In this document: one piece after another, positions 8,285 to 17,322 of the stretch
Layout of the letters: every line of letters begins with the position of its first letter
How positions within the stretch are numbered: the first letter of the stretch is position 1
Notes under the pieces: generated by a model
Told to the model about the DNA's origin: nothing
Databases searched by the model: none
What the model saw: the letters and a program-made list of their open reading frames with translations, nothing else
From: Hyphomicrobiaceae bacterium
GTDB lineage: Bacteria; Pseudomonadota; Alphaproteobacteria; Rhizobiales; Hyphomicrobiaceae
Direction of reading: 5' to 3'
Assembly (NCBI GenBank): GCA_022842785.1
Contig: JALHOW010000003.1
Location: forward strand, 434,001-498,000
Length of the DNA stretch: 64,000 bases
Position numbers and translations under genes: made by a program

Positions 8285-8896
8285 TCAAATAATTGGGATC
8301 TGCGGCGCTGCCTGTTTTGGCAGCACGCCGTGGAGGCGGGGGTCGGGGTAGCATTCGATCCCGCGCGCATACGGAGCAAAGCCTGAGCGGATGTAGAACG
8401 CCACCGCATCCGGATGGTCGTTCGTGCAGGTGTGGACCCAGAAGCGGTCGATGGCAGGCGCGCCGCTCCAGGCCCGCTCGATGGCCCGGTTCATCAGAAA
8501 GCGCCCAGCCCCGATCCCGATCGCCTCCGGCACGACGCCGAAAAAGGAGAGCTCGCAGGCGCGCGGCTGGCGGAAGTCGAGCTCGAGCAGCCCGATCTCG
8601 TCGGCGTCGGCACACAGCACATAGGTCTCCACGGCATCGGAAGTGATGATTGCCGCGAGCGCAGCATCGTCGAGGTACAGGCGTGATCCCCAGAGCCAGG
8701 GCTCCCCGACACGGCGAAACAAGCGGCGGAACTCGGCGACGTCGGTGGGCATCCGTTTCAACGCGAGGCCGACTGCCGTGTCAGGTCGGATCTGAGGCGG
8801 CGCGAGCATCTCGAGATAGGTCACGACCTCCGCGACCCATCCGGCAGGGAGCATCTGGTGCTGCGGCGGTCGAACGTCTCCATCCTGCTGCCCCAT
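8285..8896 (-). CDS. GNAT-family N-acetyltransferase
   Basis: The protein has 203 residues from an ATG preceded by GGGGAG; an upstream TTG would add nine residues. The GNAT core is recognisable: LCADADEIGLLELDFRQ (strand 4), ELSFFGVVPEAIGIGAGRFLM (motif A with the Gly-rich acetyl-CoA loop) and WVHTCTNDHPDAVAFYIRSGF (motif B, ending in the usual YxxxGF). The substrate is not predictable. Its position inside the run of NTF2-like paralogues and its matching strand suggest it belongs to the same unit. Confidence 0.85.
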   Translation of the reverse strand: MGQQDGDVRPPQHQMLPAGWVAEVVTYLEMLAPPQIRPDTAVGLALKRMPTDVAEFRRLFRRVGEPWLWGSRLYLDDAALAAIITSDAVETYVLCADADEIGLLELDFRQPRACELSFFGVVPEAIGIGAGRFLMNRAIERAWSGAPAIDRFWVHTCTNDHPDAVAFYIRSGFAPYARGIECYPDPRLHGVLPKQAAPQIPII

Positions 8897-8925
8897 GTCG
8901 GGCTCCCCGGCGCTGACGTGCAAGA

Positions 8926-9423
8926 CTAGTGTCCCTTCTCACTTTTTTGCGGCGCGCAAGTAGCAGGCGTCCGACTGCTCGGCAAGCTCGGTGGCTCCCT
9001 GACCTCGTTGGATGCCTCGCGCTGCTGGGTCAATCGCATGAAGGCCTCGACCAATCCCGCATCATGATACTCGTCGACTTGGGCGATCAGGCCGTCCCGG
9101 ATTGTGAATACCATGCGCTTGGTGCCCGACAATTCGCCGCCTGTCCGACGATGATGATAGCGAAAGCGGACCTGCGCGCGCACAGCATCCGCCTCCTGGC
9201 CAACGATCGTCGGCTGATACTCGAGATAGTCGAAATCGGCGAGAACCATATAGAGCACGTCGCGGCACTTCTCGCGTCCGCGCGTTTCGCCGCCATGAGG
9301 CACAGCCGCATCCGATAGATAAAGGTTGTAGACGACGTCCTCAGTAGCGAGAGACATGGCCATCTCGACGTCCTGCGCCTTCCAGTACTCGAAGAACAGG
9401 TCAACTACTTCCGTATCTTGCAT
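8926..9423 (-). CDS. NTF2/SnoaL-like protein, array member 4
   Basis: The protein has 165 residues starting at MQDTEVVDLFFEYW, with an AAGAGAGA purine run upstream. The blocks are AQDVEMAMSLATEDVVYNL, FDYLEYQPTIVG, VRAQVRFRYHHRRTGGEL and EYHDAGLVEAFMRLTQQREA. The C-terminus is extended and Ser/Pro/Lys-rich. It ends 29 bases before the acetyltransferase start, indicating one transcript. Function is unknown. Confidence 0.8.
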   Translation of the reverse strand: MQDTEVVDLFFEYWKAQDVEMAMSLATEDVVYNLYLSDAAVPHGGETRGREKCRDVLYMVLADFDYLEYQPTIVGQEADAVRAQVRFRYHHRRTGGELSGTKRMVFTIRDGLIAQVDEYHDAGLVEAFMRLTQQREASNEVREPPSLPSSRTPATCAPQKSEKGH

Positions 9424-9496
9424 GTCTCTCTCTTGTTGAGCCGTCGGGTACAGCGCCGGACGGCCCACTGAAGGGTCGTGGCATGGGCGGTAGCAA

Positions 9497-10018
9497 CTAC
9501 TTGCAGTCTTCCTTGTCGGGCACCTTCGAGGTCATGCGCAGTTCTCTTCCTGTGTCCCCTGGCGGAGGACGCTTCGGCAGCGCCGGCGGCGGCACGATCT
9601 GGTTGGTGGCTTCGCGATGCTGAGCCAGTCGCATGAAGGATTCGACCAGCCCACGATCTAGAAACTCCTCGCACCGAACCATCAAGCCATCGCACATGGT
9701 GATGACGGTGCGCATCGAGCCCTCGAGGTCGGTGCCTGTGCGGCGATGGTGAAAGCGGAACTGCGTCTGGACTCGAACGACATCGCCCTCGGCGCCCACG
9801 ATCACCTGCTCCCACTTCAGGTAATCATAGTGCTCGATCATCTGGTAGAAGGCCTCCATCATCGCCTCCCGACCGTGCCTGACACCTGCAAACGGCGCCA
9901 GATCCTCATCGATGTACAGGACATAGACGACGTCGTCGGCCACGAATTCAAATGCGGACTCGACGTCCTGAGCGGCCCATCGCCTGAGGGTCTCCGCAAC
10001 AATTTCACGAGCACCCAT
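9497..10018 (-). CDS. NTF2/SnoaL-like protein, array member 5 (promoter-proximal)
   Basis: The protein has 173 residues and is the first gene of the minus-strand run. It has AAQDVESAFEFVADDVVYVLY, a diverged HYDYLKWEQVIVG block, VRVQTQFRFHHRRTGTDLEG and a FLDRGLVESFMRLAQHREA helix. It is the most diverged member (Trp-Glu-Gln replaces Tyr-Glu-Pro) and has the longest C-terminal tail (PPPALPKRPPPG). It starts at an ATG facing the plus-strand SDR gene across about 170 bases, which probably hold the promoters of both. Confidence 0.8.
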   Translation of the reverse strand: MGAREIVAETLRRWAAQDVESAFEFVADDVVYVLYIDEDLAPFAGVRHGREAMMEAFYQMIEHYDYLKWEQVIVGAEGDVVRVQTQFRFHHRRTGTDLEGSMRTVITMCDGLMVRCEEFLDRGLVESFMRLAQHREATNQIVPPPALPKRPPPGDTGRELRMTSKVPDKEDCK

Positions 10019-10189
10019 GCAAAATACTCCAAATACGGATCAATACTCCCCGAGCGTATAATGGCTGTCACATTTGTCAAAACGGCGGACGGAGCGGCCG
10101 CCACAGGCCGCGCTTTGCGGCCCGCCAGACATGCGCTATCACCGCTTGAGCGGTCATCGGCATAAACAAGAGCACACAGGAGAAACGCC

Positions 10190-10969
10190 ATGGATCTCGG
10201 CATCAAGGGCAAGACGGCCATTGTCTGCGCGGCCTCGAAGGGCCTCGGGAAAGGCACGGCGCTGGCGCTCGCGCAGGAGGGCGTGAACCTCTTCATCACG
10301 GCGCGGACCAAGGCCGACATCGAGGCGACCGCCGAAGAGATCCGCAAGGCAACCGGCGTCAAGGTGACCGCGATTGCCGGCGACATCACCACCGAGGAAG
10401 GCCGCAAGGCCGTGCTCGCCGCCTGCCCCAATCCCGATATTCTGATCAACAACGCTGGCGGTCCGCCCCCCGGTGACTTCAAGGACTTCACGCTCGACGA
10501 TTGGCGCAAGGCCGTCGAGTGGAACATGATCACGCCGATCGCGCTGATCAAAGCCACCGTCTACGGCATGATGGATCGCGGCTTCGGTCGCATCGTCAAC
10601 ATCACGTCGCAGTCGGTGAAGGCGCCGATCGCCTCGCTCGAGCTTTCGAACGGCGCGCGCACCGGCCTCACCGGCGCCATCGCCATCATCGCGCGCAAGG
10701 CCGCGCGCAACAACGTGACGATCAACAACATCCTGCCCGGCCCCTTCGACACCGACCGCCTGCGTGGCACGAGCAAGAAGATGGCTGAAACGCGGGGCGT
10801 GTCCGTGGATCAGGTCCAGGAAGAGCGCAAGAAGACGATCCCCGCCGGCCGCTTTGGCAACACCGAGGAGTTCGGCGCTTCCGCAGCGTTCCTGTGCTCG
10901 AAGCACGCGGGCTTCATCACCGGCCAGAACCTGCTGCTCGACGGCGGCATCTTCCCGGGTTCGATGTAG
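10190..10969 (+). CDS. Atypical short-chain dehydrogenase/reductase
   Basis: A 259-residue Rossmann protein resembling the FabG-like branch of SDRs. The cofactor motif is AASKGLGKG (residues 14-22), with NNAG at 87-90 and the catalytic-position Ser at 140 (NITS). Where the YxxxK motif should be, the sequence reads LSNGA (152-156), so both Tyr and Lys are missing. The rest of the fold is intact, including PGPFDTDRL and the C-terminal GGIFPG. A known subset of annotated 3-oxoacyl-ACP reductases has this L-x-N-x-A variant, so it is probably not a decaying gene; its chemistry must differ or be lost. RBS AGGAG precedes the ATG. Confidence 0.88.
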   Translation: MDLGIKGKTAIVCAASKGLGKGTALALAQEGVNLFITARTKADIEATAEEIRKATGVKVTAIAGDITTEEGRKAVLAACPNPDILINNAGGPPPGDFKDFTLDDWRKAVEWNMITPIALIKATVYGMMDRGFGRIVNITSQSVKAPIASLELSNGARTGLTGAIAIIARKAARNNVTINNILPGPFDTDRLRGTSKKMAETRGVSVDQVQEERKKTIPAGRFGNTEEFGASAAFLCSKHAGFITGQNLLLDGGIFPGSM

Positions 10970-10973
10970 GGAT

Positions 10974-11117
10974 CAAATTCATAAAGGCGGGTGGGTTCGG
11001 GAGGGTGTCCCTCCCGATTGGGGCCAGGGGCGAAAGCCCCATCGCGCCGCAGGCGCGAGTGGGCTGCCGCCCACACCCGCTCGGGGGGACCCCGAACCCC
11101 CTTCTTTTTCTATTTGG
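10974..11117 (-). repeat. MITE-like intergenic element, shorter inverted copy D
   Basis: It reads CAAATTCATAAAGGCGGG then TGGGTTCGGGAGGGTGTCC, which is the complement of the right end of copies A and B. It runs through GGGGC...GCCCC and CGCCGCAGGCGCG hairpins and ends ...CCCCCTTCTTTTTCTATTTGG. At about 144 bp it is shorter in the middle. It separates the convergent SDR and flavoprotein genes and could act as a bidirectional terminator. Confidence 0.65.
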
Positions 11118-11135
11118 GAGTTTGAGGCGAACGCC

Positions 11136-12647
11136 TCAACTCCCCCGCTGCCCCGCGCCGAGTGCGCAGGCGGCTGCGCCCTCGCCGGCGATCTTGCCGA
11201 ACACGGCGCCTGACGTGAGGCCCGTACCGCCCGGGTAGTTGTGATAGAAGAGACCGCCAACCAGCTCGCCCGCTGCATACAGCCCCGGGATCGCCTGGCC
11301 CACGGTGTCCTCGACCTCGCAGCCCGTCGAGATCTTGAGACCGCCGAACGTGAAGGTTAGCCCGCACGTCACCTGGTAGGCCTCGAAAGGCCCCTCATCG
11401 AGCACGTTCGCCCAGTTGGACTTTGCGACCTTCAGCCCGCGCGTGCCGCGCCCGTCCTTCACCGCCGGATTGAACGGTACGTCCGTCATGACCGCCGCGT
11501 TGTAGGCCTTCAGCTCAGCGAGGCACTTCTCCGCATCCACACCCTCGAGCTTCTTGACGAGATCCTCGAGCGTATCGGCCGAGACTTTCGTCACGCGGCG
11601 GATACGGTACTCGTCGCGCAATAGGTGCAGCACCTTCTTGTCGAAGATCTGCCAAGCCATCATGTCCGGCTGGTCTTTGATGACGTGGCCGTAGCGCGCG
11701 TACGTGTAGTTGCGGAAATCGAAGCCCTCGTCGACGAAGCGCTCACCGCGCGCATTGACCATGATGCCGAGCGGATAGCTGTGCTTCTGGAAATTGTCGC
11801 CGACCGAGAGATCGCCGAAGGGTGGCGCGTTGTAGTCCCAGCCGACGGCGTGGCCGCTCGACCAGTGCCCCCACGGCATGGCGCCGATGTCGAGCGCCAT
11901 CTTGATGCCACCGCCCGTGTTGTAGCGCGTGCCGCGCACCTTCGCGAGTTCCCAGCCCGGGCCCATGTAGCGCGCGCGCATCTCGGCATTGGACTCGAAG
12001 CCACCACACGCCAGCACGACAGCGCCCGCGCGCAAATCGCTCGTCCGCCCCTTGTGGCGCACCTTCACGCCCGTCACGCGCCCCGTGTCATCCGTCAGCA
12101 GCGACACGCCCGCCGTCTCATAGCGGATGTCGATGCCCTTCTTCTGGCAGATGTCGTGCTCCATATCGACGAGGCCCGGACCACCGCCCCAGATCTCGAC
12201 GCACAATCCGCCCCAGAACTTGAACTTGCCATCGACCTTGAAGGCCTGGCGCCCCTGCGAAGTCTGAAACTTCACGCCCTGCTTGCGGAGCCACTGCCAC
12301 GTCGAGAGGCTGTTGTGCACGAGGATGTCGCAGAGCTCGGGATCCGTGCGGTACCGCGTCATGCGGTACATGTCCTCGAAATATTGCTCCTCGGTGTAGG
12401 TGCCGAAATCCATGCTCGCAAGTTCGGCCTCGGAAAGATCGACCAGCGACTTCACATCCTCGGCGCCGTTGTAGACGAGACGTGTCGCGCCGGCGGTGTA
12501 GGTCGAATTGCCGCCGCGCTCCTCGATGGTCGCGGCTTCGAGCATGATCACGCGCGCACCCGCATCGCGTGCCGCCAACGCCGCCGATGCTGCCGCATTA
12601 CCGGCCCCGACAACGATCACATCCGCATCGAGCTTGTCGTTCGACAT
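11136..12647 (-). CDS. FAD-dependent dehydrogenase, TcuA (tricarballylate dehydrogenase)-like
   Basis: A 503-residue flavoprotein of the FAD_binding_2 (fumarate reductase/succinate dehydrogenase) family. The N-terminus has the dinucleotide fold DVIVVGAGNAAASAALAARD, then ERGGNSTYTAG, and near the C-terminus AGELVGGLFYHNYPGGTGL, the second FAD contact. Length and these blocks match TcuA, which oxidises tricarballylate to cis-aconitate. Related enzymes act on other substrates, so specificity is inferred. The ATG at 12647 is preferred over an upstream GTG. It is downstream of an SDR on the same strand (101-base gap) and about 3 kb from an aconitase-family LeuCD pair. No TcuB or TcuC partner is present. 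Confidence 0.85.
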   Translation of the reverse strand: MSNDKLDADVIVVGAGNAAASAALAARDAGARVIMLEAATIEERGGNSTYTAGATRLVYNGAEDVKSLVDLSEAELASMDFGTYTEEQYFEDMYRMTRYRTDPELCDILVHNSLSTWQWLRKQGVKFQTSQGRQAFKVDGKFKFWGGLCVEIWGGGPGLVDMEHDICQKKGIDIRYETAGVSLLTDDTGRVTGVKVRHKGRTSDLRAGAVVLACGGFESNAEMRARYMGPGWELAKVRGTRYNTGGGIKMALDIGAMPWGHWSSGHAVGWDYNAPPFGDLSVGDNFQKHSYPLGIMVNARGERFVDEGFDFRNYTYARYGHVIKDQPDMMAWQIFDKKVLHLLRDEYRIRRVTKVSADTLEDLVKKLEGVDAEKCLAELKAYNAAVMTDVPFNPAVKDGRGTRGLKVAKSNWANVLDEGPFEAYQVTCGLTFTFGGLKISTGCEVEDTVGQAIPGLYAAGELVGGLFYHNYPGGTGLTSGAVFGKIAGEGAAACALGAGQRGS

Positions 12648-12748
12648 TCTGGTCTTGCTCCCTGTTGGGCGCACACAGGGCGCCCGTCGTGATGGCGCCG
12701 CCGGGACACGACCCAGCGGCGGCCTCGGCTTCTACAAATCGTCGCGTC

Positions 12749-13537
12749 CTACTTCTTCCGCGCGGCTTCCTGCTGCTGCTGGCGCGCGCGCATCTGGCCG
12801 ATGTAGCCGCGATTGTGCGTCGGGCTGATCACGACCTCATTGATGCACACGTGGGCCGGCTGCGCCGAGAGGTAGACAATGAGATTGCCGAGATCCTCGG
12901 ACTGCAGCATCCGCGCCAGCGCCTCGGGCGGCTCGGGCGGATCGCGCTGTTCCATGATCGGCGTCGCCACCTCACCAGGGCAGACGACGGTCGAACGGAT
13001 GCCGTGCTGGCACTCCTCGAGATTGATGGAATGGCTCATGGCGACCACGCCGTGCTTCGACGCGATGTAGAGCGGTCCCGGCACCGGTCCGACATAGCGT
13101 CCGGCCCAGGATGCGGTGTGGATCATGAGCCCGTCTTTCTGCTCGCGCATGATCGGCAGCACCGCGCGCGCGACATAGGCCGCGCTCGACAAGTTGCCAT
13201 GGATCAGCGTGTCGATGCCCTCGGGCGTGATGCGCTGCCAGCTCCGATCGGGGATGTTCACGCCGGCATTGTTGACGAGGATGTCCAGGCGGCCGTGCTT
13301 GGCTTTGATGCCCGCGACCGCTTTCTCGACCTCCGCAGATTTGGTGAGATCGACGGCGATGACCTCTGCCGATCCACCGGCAGCCTTGATCTGCTTCGCC
13401 ACGGTCTCGAGGGGCGCAGCGCGCCGACCGCTAAGCACGACGTGCGCGCCCTCGGCCGCGAGACCGATCGCACCAGCTTCGCCGATGCCCGTTCCTGCGC
13501 CCGTGACCCAGGCGATCTTTCCCTTCAATCGTTGCAC
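12749..13537 (-). CDS. Short-chain dehydrogenase/reductase
   Basis: A 262-residue classical SDR. It has WVTGAGTGIGEAGA (cofactor loop), DILVNNAG, a Ser in HTASWAG and the catalytic YIASK motif; PGEVATPI follows. The start is a GTG with GGGGAAGGA upstream. The C-terminal tail is rich in Gln/Arg/Lys (ARQQQQEAARKK). Cofactor preference looks like NADP because of SGRR after strand 2. It probably shares a transcript with the TcuA-like gene; the substrate is not identifiable. Confidence 0.88.
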   Translation of the reverse strand: MQRLKGKIAWVTGAGTGIGEAGAIGLAAEGAHVVLSGRRAAPLETVAKQIKAAGGSAEVIAVDLTKSAEVEKAVAGIKAKHGRLDILVNNAGVNIPDRSWQRITPEGIDTLIHGNLSSAAYVARAVLPIMREQKDGLMIHTASWAGRYVGPVPGPLYIASKHGVVAMSHSINLEECQHGIRSTVVCPGEVATPIMEQRDPPEPPEALARMLQSEDLGNLIVYLSAQPAHVCINEVVISPTHNRGYIGQMRARQQQQEAARKK

Positions 13538-13774
13538 GGCGCGTTTCCTTCCCCTGCTGTCCCGTTTTTCGGAGCCGCCGAGAAGCTAGAGCAAACGTCC
13601 GGACATGTCACCGTCCGCTGGTGCGATCCGGCCTTGCGATGGGGGCTTTGGAACCGGCGGGCCTTGGTTAGCCCGGGTCCGGCCAATGGGTACCATCGCG
13701 GGGAGGCCTCTCTATACTGATCCCGGTGCGCACCGACCGGGCCGGGGCGCGACTGGGGGATGCAGACGAGGGCC

Positions 13775-14242
13775 ATGAGCGACAATCTCACGCCACAGGA
13801 GATGATCCGCGCCAATGCCGATCTGGTGCTGTCGGTCGCGCGGAAGGACTACGATCCCCATATCGGCTTCGATGCCGCGGGCGTGCGCTGGCTCGATGGC
13901 TACATCCAAGGCCTCGTCGAGCAGGGCGAGGTCGACGCCAACGAAACTCTCTGCGACAACCTCGGCTCCTTCCTCGGCACCTGCATCATCGAGACGTACG
14001 GCGGCGCGTGGCAGGACACTGAGCACGGCTGGGCCGTCGTGCTGGACGGCGATCTTGCCGTGTTCCCCTTCAACAAGGTGCTCAAGCATCTGACGGAAGG
14101 ATCCGGCGACTCCGTCCTCAGTCTTTTCAACGGCATCCCGCCGCTATTGGATCATGCCAAGGAAGCGGCCGCTCACACCGGCCCGGCCGAGCCCACCCCG
14201 CAGACCTTCGTCAGCAAGCTCGGCCGTCTGTTCCGCCGCTGA
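13775..14242 (+). CDS. Conserved hypothetical protein
   Basis: The protein has 155 residues from MSDNLTPQEM; a GTG five codons upstream is the alternative. It is acidic and soluble, with a conserved-looking core NLGSFLGTCIIETYGGAW followed by WAVVLDGDLAVFPFNKVLKHL. This pattern recalls DUF3806-type proteins, but I hold that loosely. It has no signal peptide or membrane segment. It stands alone between the divergent SDR and the following two-domain gene. Confidence 0.65.
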   Translation: MSDNLTPQEMIRANADLVLSVARKDYDPHIGFDAAGVRWLDGYIQGLVEQGEVDANETLCDNLGSFLGTCIIETYGGAWQDTEHGWAVVLDGDLAVFPFNKVLKHLTEGSGDSVLSLFNGIPPLLDHAKEAAAHTGPAEPTPQTFVSKLGRLFRR

Positions 14243-14343
14243 GATCCCGGCATAACAAGCCTTCCATCCCGCCAAAGGCTTCGCGCCTGCTAAGCCCGGT
14301 AGAGTCGCGCGCGAATCAGAGTGGCGATATCGAAGGGCAGCGA

Positions 14344-15744
14344 ATGAGCGGCGCATTCAATTTCCTCGGCATGAAGCTGCAGGGCGATCCCTCGGCGCCA
14401 TCCTCGCTGCCGGAAATGCTGGAGGTGTTCGAGCTGCTGAAGCCGAGGCCTTCGTCGCATCCGCTCATGCGCATCGGCGACAATACCGACGGCTCTTATC
14501 TGGTGCCGGACGATCTCGACGGCATTGCCGCCTGCTTCTCGCCGGGTGTGAACAATTTCAAGCATTTCGAGGATACGCTGGTCGACACCTACGGCATCGA
14601 CTGCCACATGTGCGACTACTCCAGCGACGTGCAGAATTTCCGCACGCCCCTGAAAGAAGGTCGCCAGACGTTCCAAAAGAAATGGCTCGATGTCCGCACT
14701 GAAGGCGACAATATCAGTCTCGATGATTGGGTCGGCGAATACGCGCCGAGCGGCGACCTCATTCTTCAGATCGATATCGAGGGCGCGGAATACAGAAATC
14801 TGCTCGCCGTCTCGGATGCAACGCTCTCCCGCTTCAGGATCATCGTGCTGGAGGTCCACGGCCTCGAGTACATGCAAAGCGCGCTCGTCCTGCGCAACGT
14901 CCTCGCGCCCTTCTACAAGCGCATGGGCACGTTTTTCTCCGTCGCGCACGCGCATCCGAACAACTGCTGCGGTGACTTCGCCATCCCCGGCACGAGCATT
15001 CGCATTCCGAGTGTTCTCGAGCTGACCTATGTGCGGAAGGATCGGGTGAGCGACGCAGCCTATTCACCGCTGCTGCCGCATCCGCTGGACGTCAGCCGGA
15101 ATGTTCCGAGCAAGCCGCCACTCTTCCTCGGCGAGGCGTGGCTCGCGAACGGCCGGCCGCCCGAATCCAAGATCAAGATGCTGGAAGATCGCCTGGACGC
15201 GCTGGTCATGACCACGGCCACGCAGCCTGCGGGTGTATCCGCGGAGCAGGGCGATCTCATGCTGCGCAGCCTGCGCACGCTCACGGAGAAGGCTGCGGCT
15301 CTGGCCGGTCAGGACGCGAGCGAGAACCGCGCGCGCGATGTCGCCTCGGGACGACGGTACATGCTGAGCAGCAGCTATGGCGAGACGAGCAATATCGGAC
15401 ACGTCCATGCGTCCGAGCCGTTCTTCTTCCATACAGCCATCGGCAAAAATCAGTTCATTCAGATCGACCTCGGTGAGGTACGCAACATACGAACTATCCG
15501 CATCGCGAACAGGACGGATACCTGCTTCGATCGCGCGACGAACCTGTTCGCGATCCTCTCGACAGGCGACGCCGCGAGCACCGAGAGCGTGTTTCATTTT
15601 CATACGCCTCCGGCCTTTCTTTCGGGAGCCTCGAGGACGTGCGAGCTGACCATTCCACCGTCGCCGGCCCGGTACGTCACGCTCACCTCACCGGCAGAGA
15701 CGGCGCTCCATTTCTCGGATCTCAAGATCCTCGTCGTCGATTGA
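14344..15744 (+). CDS. FkbM-like methyltransferase domain fused to a discoidin-like domain
   Basis: The protein has 466 residues. Residues 20-240 resemble FkbM-type (Methyltransf_21) SAM-dependent methyltransferases: a GDNTDGSYLVPDD entry, FSPGVNNFKHFED, and DLILQIDIEGAEYRNLL, whose D-IEGAE motif is the family hallmark. Residues about 330-466 look like an F5/8 type C (galactose-binding) beta-sandwich: QFIQIDLGEVRNIRTIRIANR, then RYVTLTSP. A low-complexity helical linker (about 275-325) joins them. No signal peptide is seen, so it should be cytoplasmic. The combination suggests modification of a glycan or glycolipid, which is inference. Confidence 0.75.
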   Translation: MSGAFNFLGMKLQGDPSAPSSLPEMLEVFELLKPRPSSHPLMRIGDNTDGSYLVPDDLDGIAACFSPGVNNFKHFEDTLVDTYGIDCHMCDYSSDVQNFRTPLKEGRQTFQKKWLDVRTEGDNISLDDWVGEYAPSGDLILQIDIEGAEYRNLLAVSDATLSRFRIIVLEVHGLEYMQSALVLRNVLAPFYKRMGTFFSVAHAHPNNCCGDFAIPGTSIRIPSVLELTYVRKDRVSDAAYSPLLPHPLDVSRNVPSKPPLFLGEAWLANGRPPESKIKMLEDRLDALVMTTATQPAGVSAEQGDLMLRSLRTLTEKAAALAGQDASENRARDVASGRRYMLSSSYGETSNIGHVHASEPFFFHTAIGKNQFIQIDLGEVRNIRTIRIANRTDTCFDRATNLFAILSTGDAASTESVFHFHTPPAFLSGASRTCELTIPPSPARYVTLTSPAETALHFSDLKILVVD

Positions 15745-15891
15745 GCGCCGCCCCCTGGGTGCATGGCCTCCCCGCAATCCATGCGGCTGGACGCCTGGGA
15801 TCACCCGTGCGATCAAATAGAACAAGAATAATAAAGCGCGCACGCTGTCGGCTCTGCCGTATGAACGTGCGTCCCTCTGGAGGAGCGCATC

Positions 15892-17313
15892 ATGGCTGAA
15901 GCACAGGGCGCCAAGCCGGCGACCATGTTCGAGAAGATCTGGCGGCGCCACGTCGTCGTCGACCGGCCGGATGGCTATACGCTGCTCTACGTCGACCGCC
16001 ATCTGCTTCACGACGGCTCGTACAATGCCTTTCGGCGCCTCGCCGCCAACGGCATGAAGATCCGCCATCCCGAGCGGTCCTTCGCGACGCCCGACCACTA
16101 CATGCCGACCAACACGCGCGACAAATCCACGATCGCGGACCCCAATCACAAGCGCATGGTCACCGGCCTCGCCGAGCACGCCGCCGCGACCGGCGTCACC
16201 ATCTTCGACATCGGCGACCGCCGCCAGGGCATCGTTCACGTCGTCGGCCCCGAGCAGGGCATCACGCTCCCCGGCATCACGCTCGTGTGCGGCGACAGCC
16301 ATACGTCAACCCACGGCGCACTCGGCTGTCTCGCCTTCGGCATCGGCTCATCCGAGGTCACGCACGTTCTCGCCACGCAGAGCCTCTGGCAACGCAAGCC
16401 GAAGGCCATGCGCGTCAACATCGACGGCGCGCTCGGCTTCGGCATTACGGGGAAGGACGTCATCCTCGCGATCATCGCGCGGATCGGCGCAGCGGGCGGC
16501 ACCGGCCATGTGCTCGAATACGCGGGCAGCGGCATTCGGCAGCTCTCGATCGAAGGCCGTCTCACGCTCTGCAATATGTCCATCGAGGGCGGCGGCCGCG
16601 CCGGCATGATCGCACCGGACGACAAGACCTACGAATACATCGCGGGAAGACCGTATGCGCCCAAGGACGCGGCGTGGGATCGCGCGCTCGCCTTCTGGCG
16701 ATCGTTGCCTTCCGACGATGGCGCCACGTTTGACCGCGAGGTCACGCTCTCCGGCCCCGACATCGCGCCCATGGTCACGTGGGGCACAAGCCCCGAGGAT
16801 GCCGCGCCCGTCACCGAGGCCATTCCCGATCCGGCATCCGCGGCAGACGCCTCTCGGCGCGACGGCCAGGCCCGCGCGCTCGCCTATATGGGCCTCGAGC
16901 CCGGCACACCGATCGCCGACATCCCCGTCGATCGCGTGTTCATCGGCTCGTGCACGAACAGCCGCATCGAGGATCTGCGCATGGCGGCGGCCGTCGCCAA
17001 AGGACGCAAGGCGCAGATCCCGAGCTGGATCGTGCCGGGCTCCGGCATCATCAAGGAGCAAGCCGAGGCCGAAGGTCTCGACAAGATCTTCACCGAAGCC
17101 GGCTTCGAGTGGCGCGAAGCAGGCTGCTCCATGTGCGTCGGCATGAACGGCGAAATCGGCCGACCCGGCGAGCGCATTGCCTCGACCTCGAACCGCAACT
17201 TCGTCGGCCGCCAGGGCAAAGGTGTGCGCACGCATCTCGTGAGCCCGGCCATGGCCGCCGCGGCCGCCGTCACCGGACGCTTCACCGACGTCCGCCGGCT
17301 GATCCCGGCTTAG
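15892..17313 (+). CDS. leuC: 3-isopropylmalate dehydratase-family large subunit (LeuC-like)
   Basis: A 473-residue aconitase-superfamily large subunit with a GGAGG ribosome site. It has [21 protein letters not shown] and three [4Fe-4S] ligands: C354 (FIGSCTNSR), C412 and C415 (GCSMCVGMN). It forms a heterodimer with the next gene product. It may be the leucine-biosynthetic enzyme, but the downstream MmgE/PrpD gene and nearby TcuA-like flavoprotein leave open a catabolic role on a related hydroxyacid (dimethylmalate, citraconate, aconitate). No leuA or leuB is nearby to settle it. Confidence 0.92.
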   Translation: MAEAQGAKPATMFEKIWRRHVVVDRPDGYTLLYVDRHLLHDGSYNAFRRLAANGMKIRHPERSFATPDHYMPTNTRDKSTIADPNHKRMVTGLAEHAAATGVTIFDIGDRRQGIVHVVGPEQGITLPGITLVCGDSHTSTHGALGCLAFGIGSSEVTHVLATQSLWQRKPKAMRVNIDGALGFGITGKDVILAIIARIGAAGGTGHVLEYAGSGIRQLSIEGRLTLCNMSIEGGGRAGMIAPDDKTYEYIAGRPYAPKDAAWDRALAFWRSLPSDDGATFDREVTLSGPDIAPMVTWGTSPEDAAPVTEAIPDPASAADASRRDGQARALAYMGLEPGTPIADIPVDRVFIGSCTNSRIEDLRMAAAVAKGRKAQIPSWIVPGSGIIKEQAEAEGLDKIFTEAGFEWREAGCSMCVGMNGEIGRPGERIASTSNRNFVGRQGKGVRTHLVSPAMAAAAAVTGRFTDVRRLIPA

Positions 17314-17322
17314 GAGGCGATC

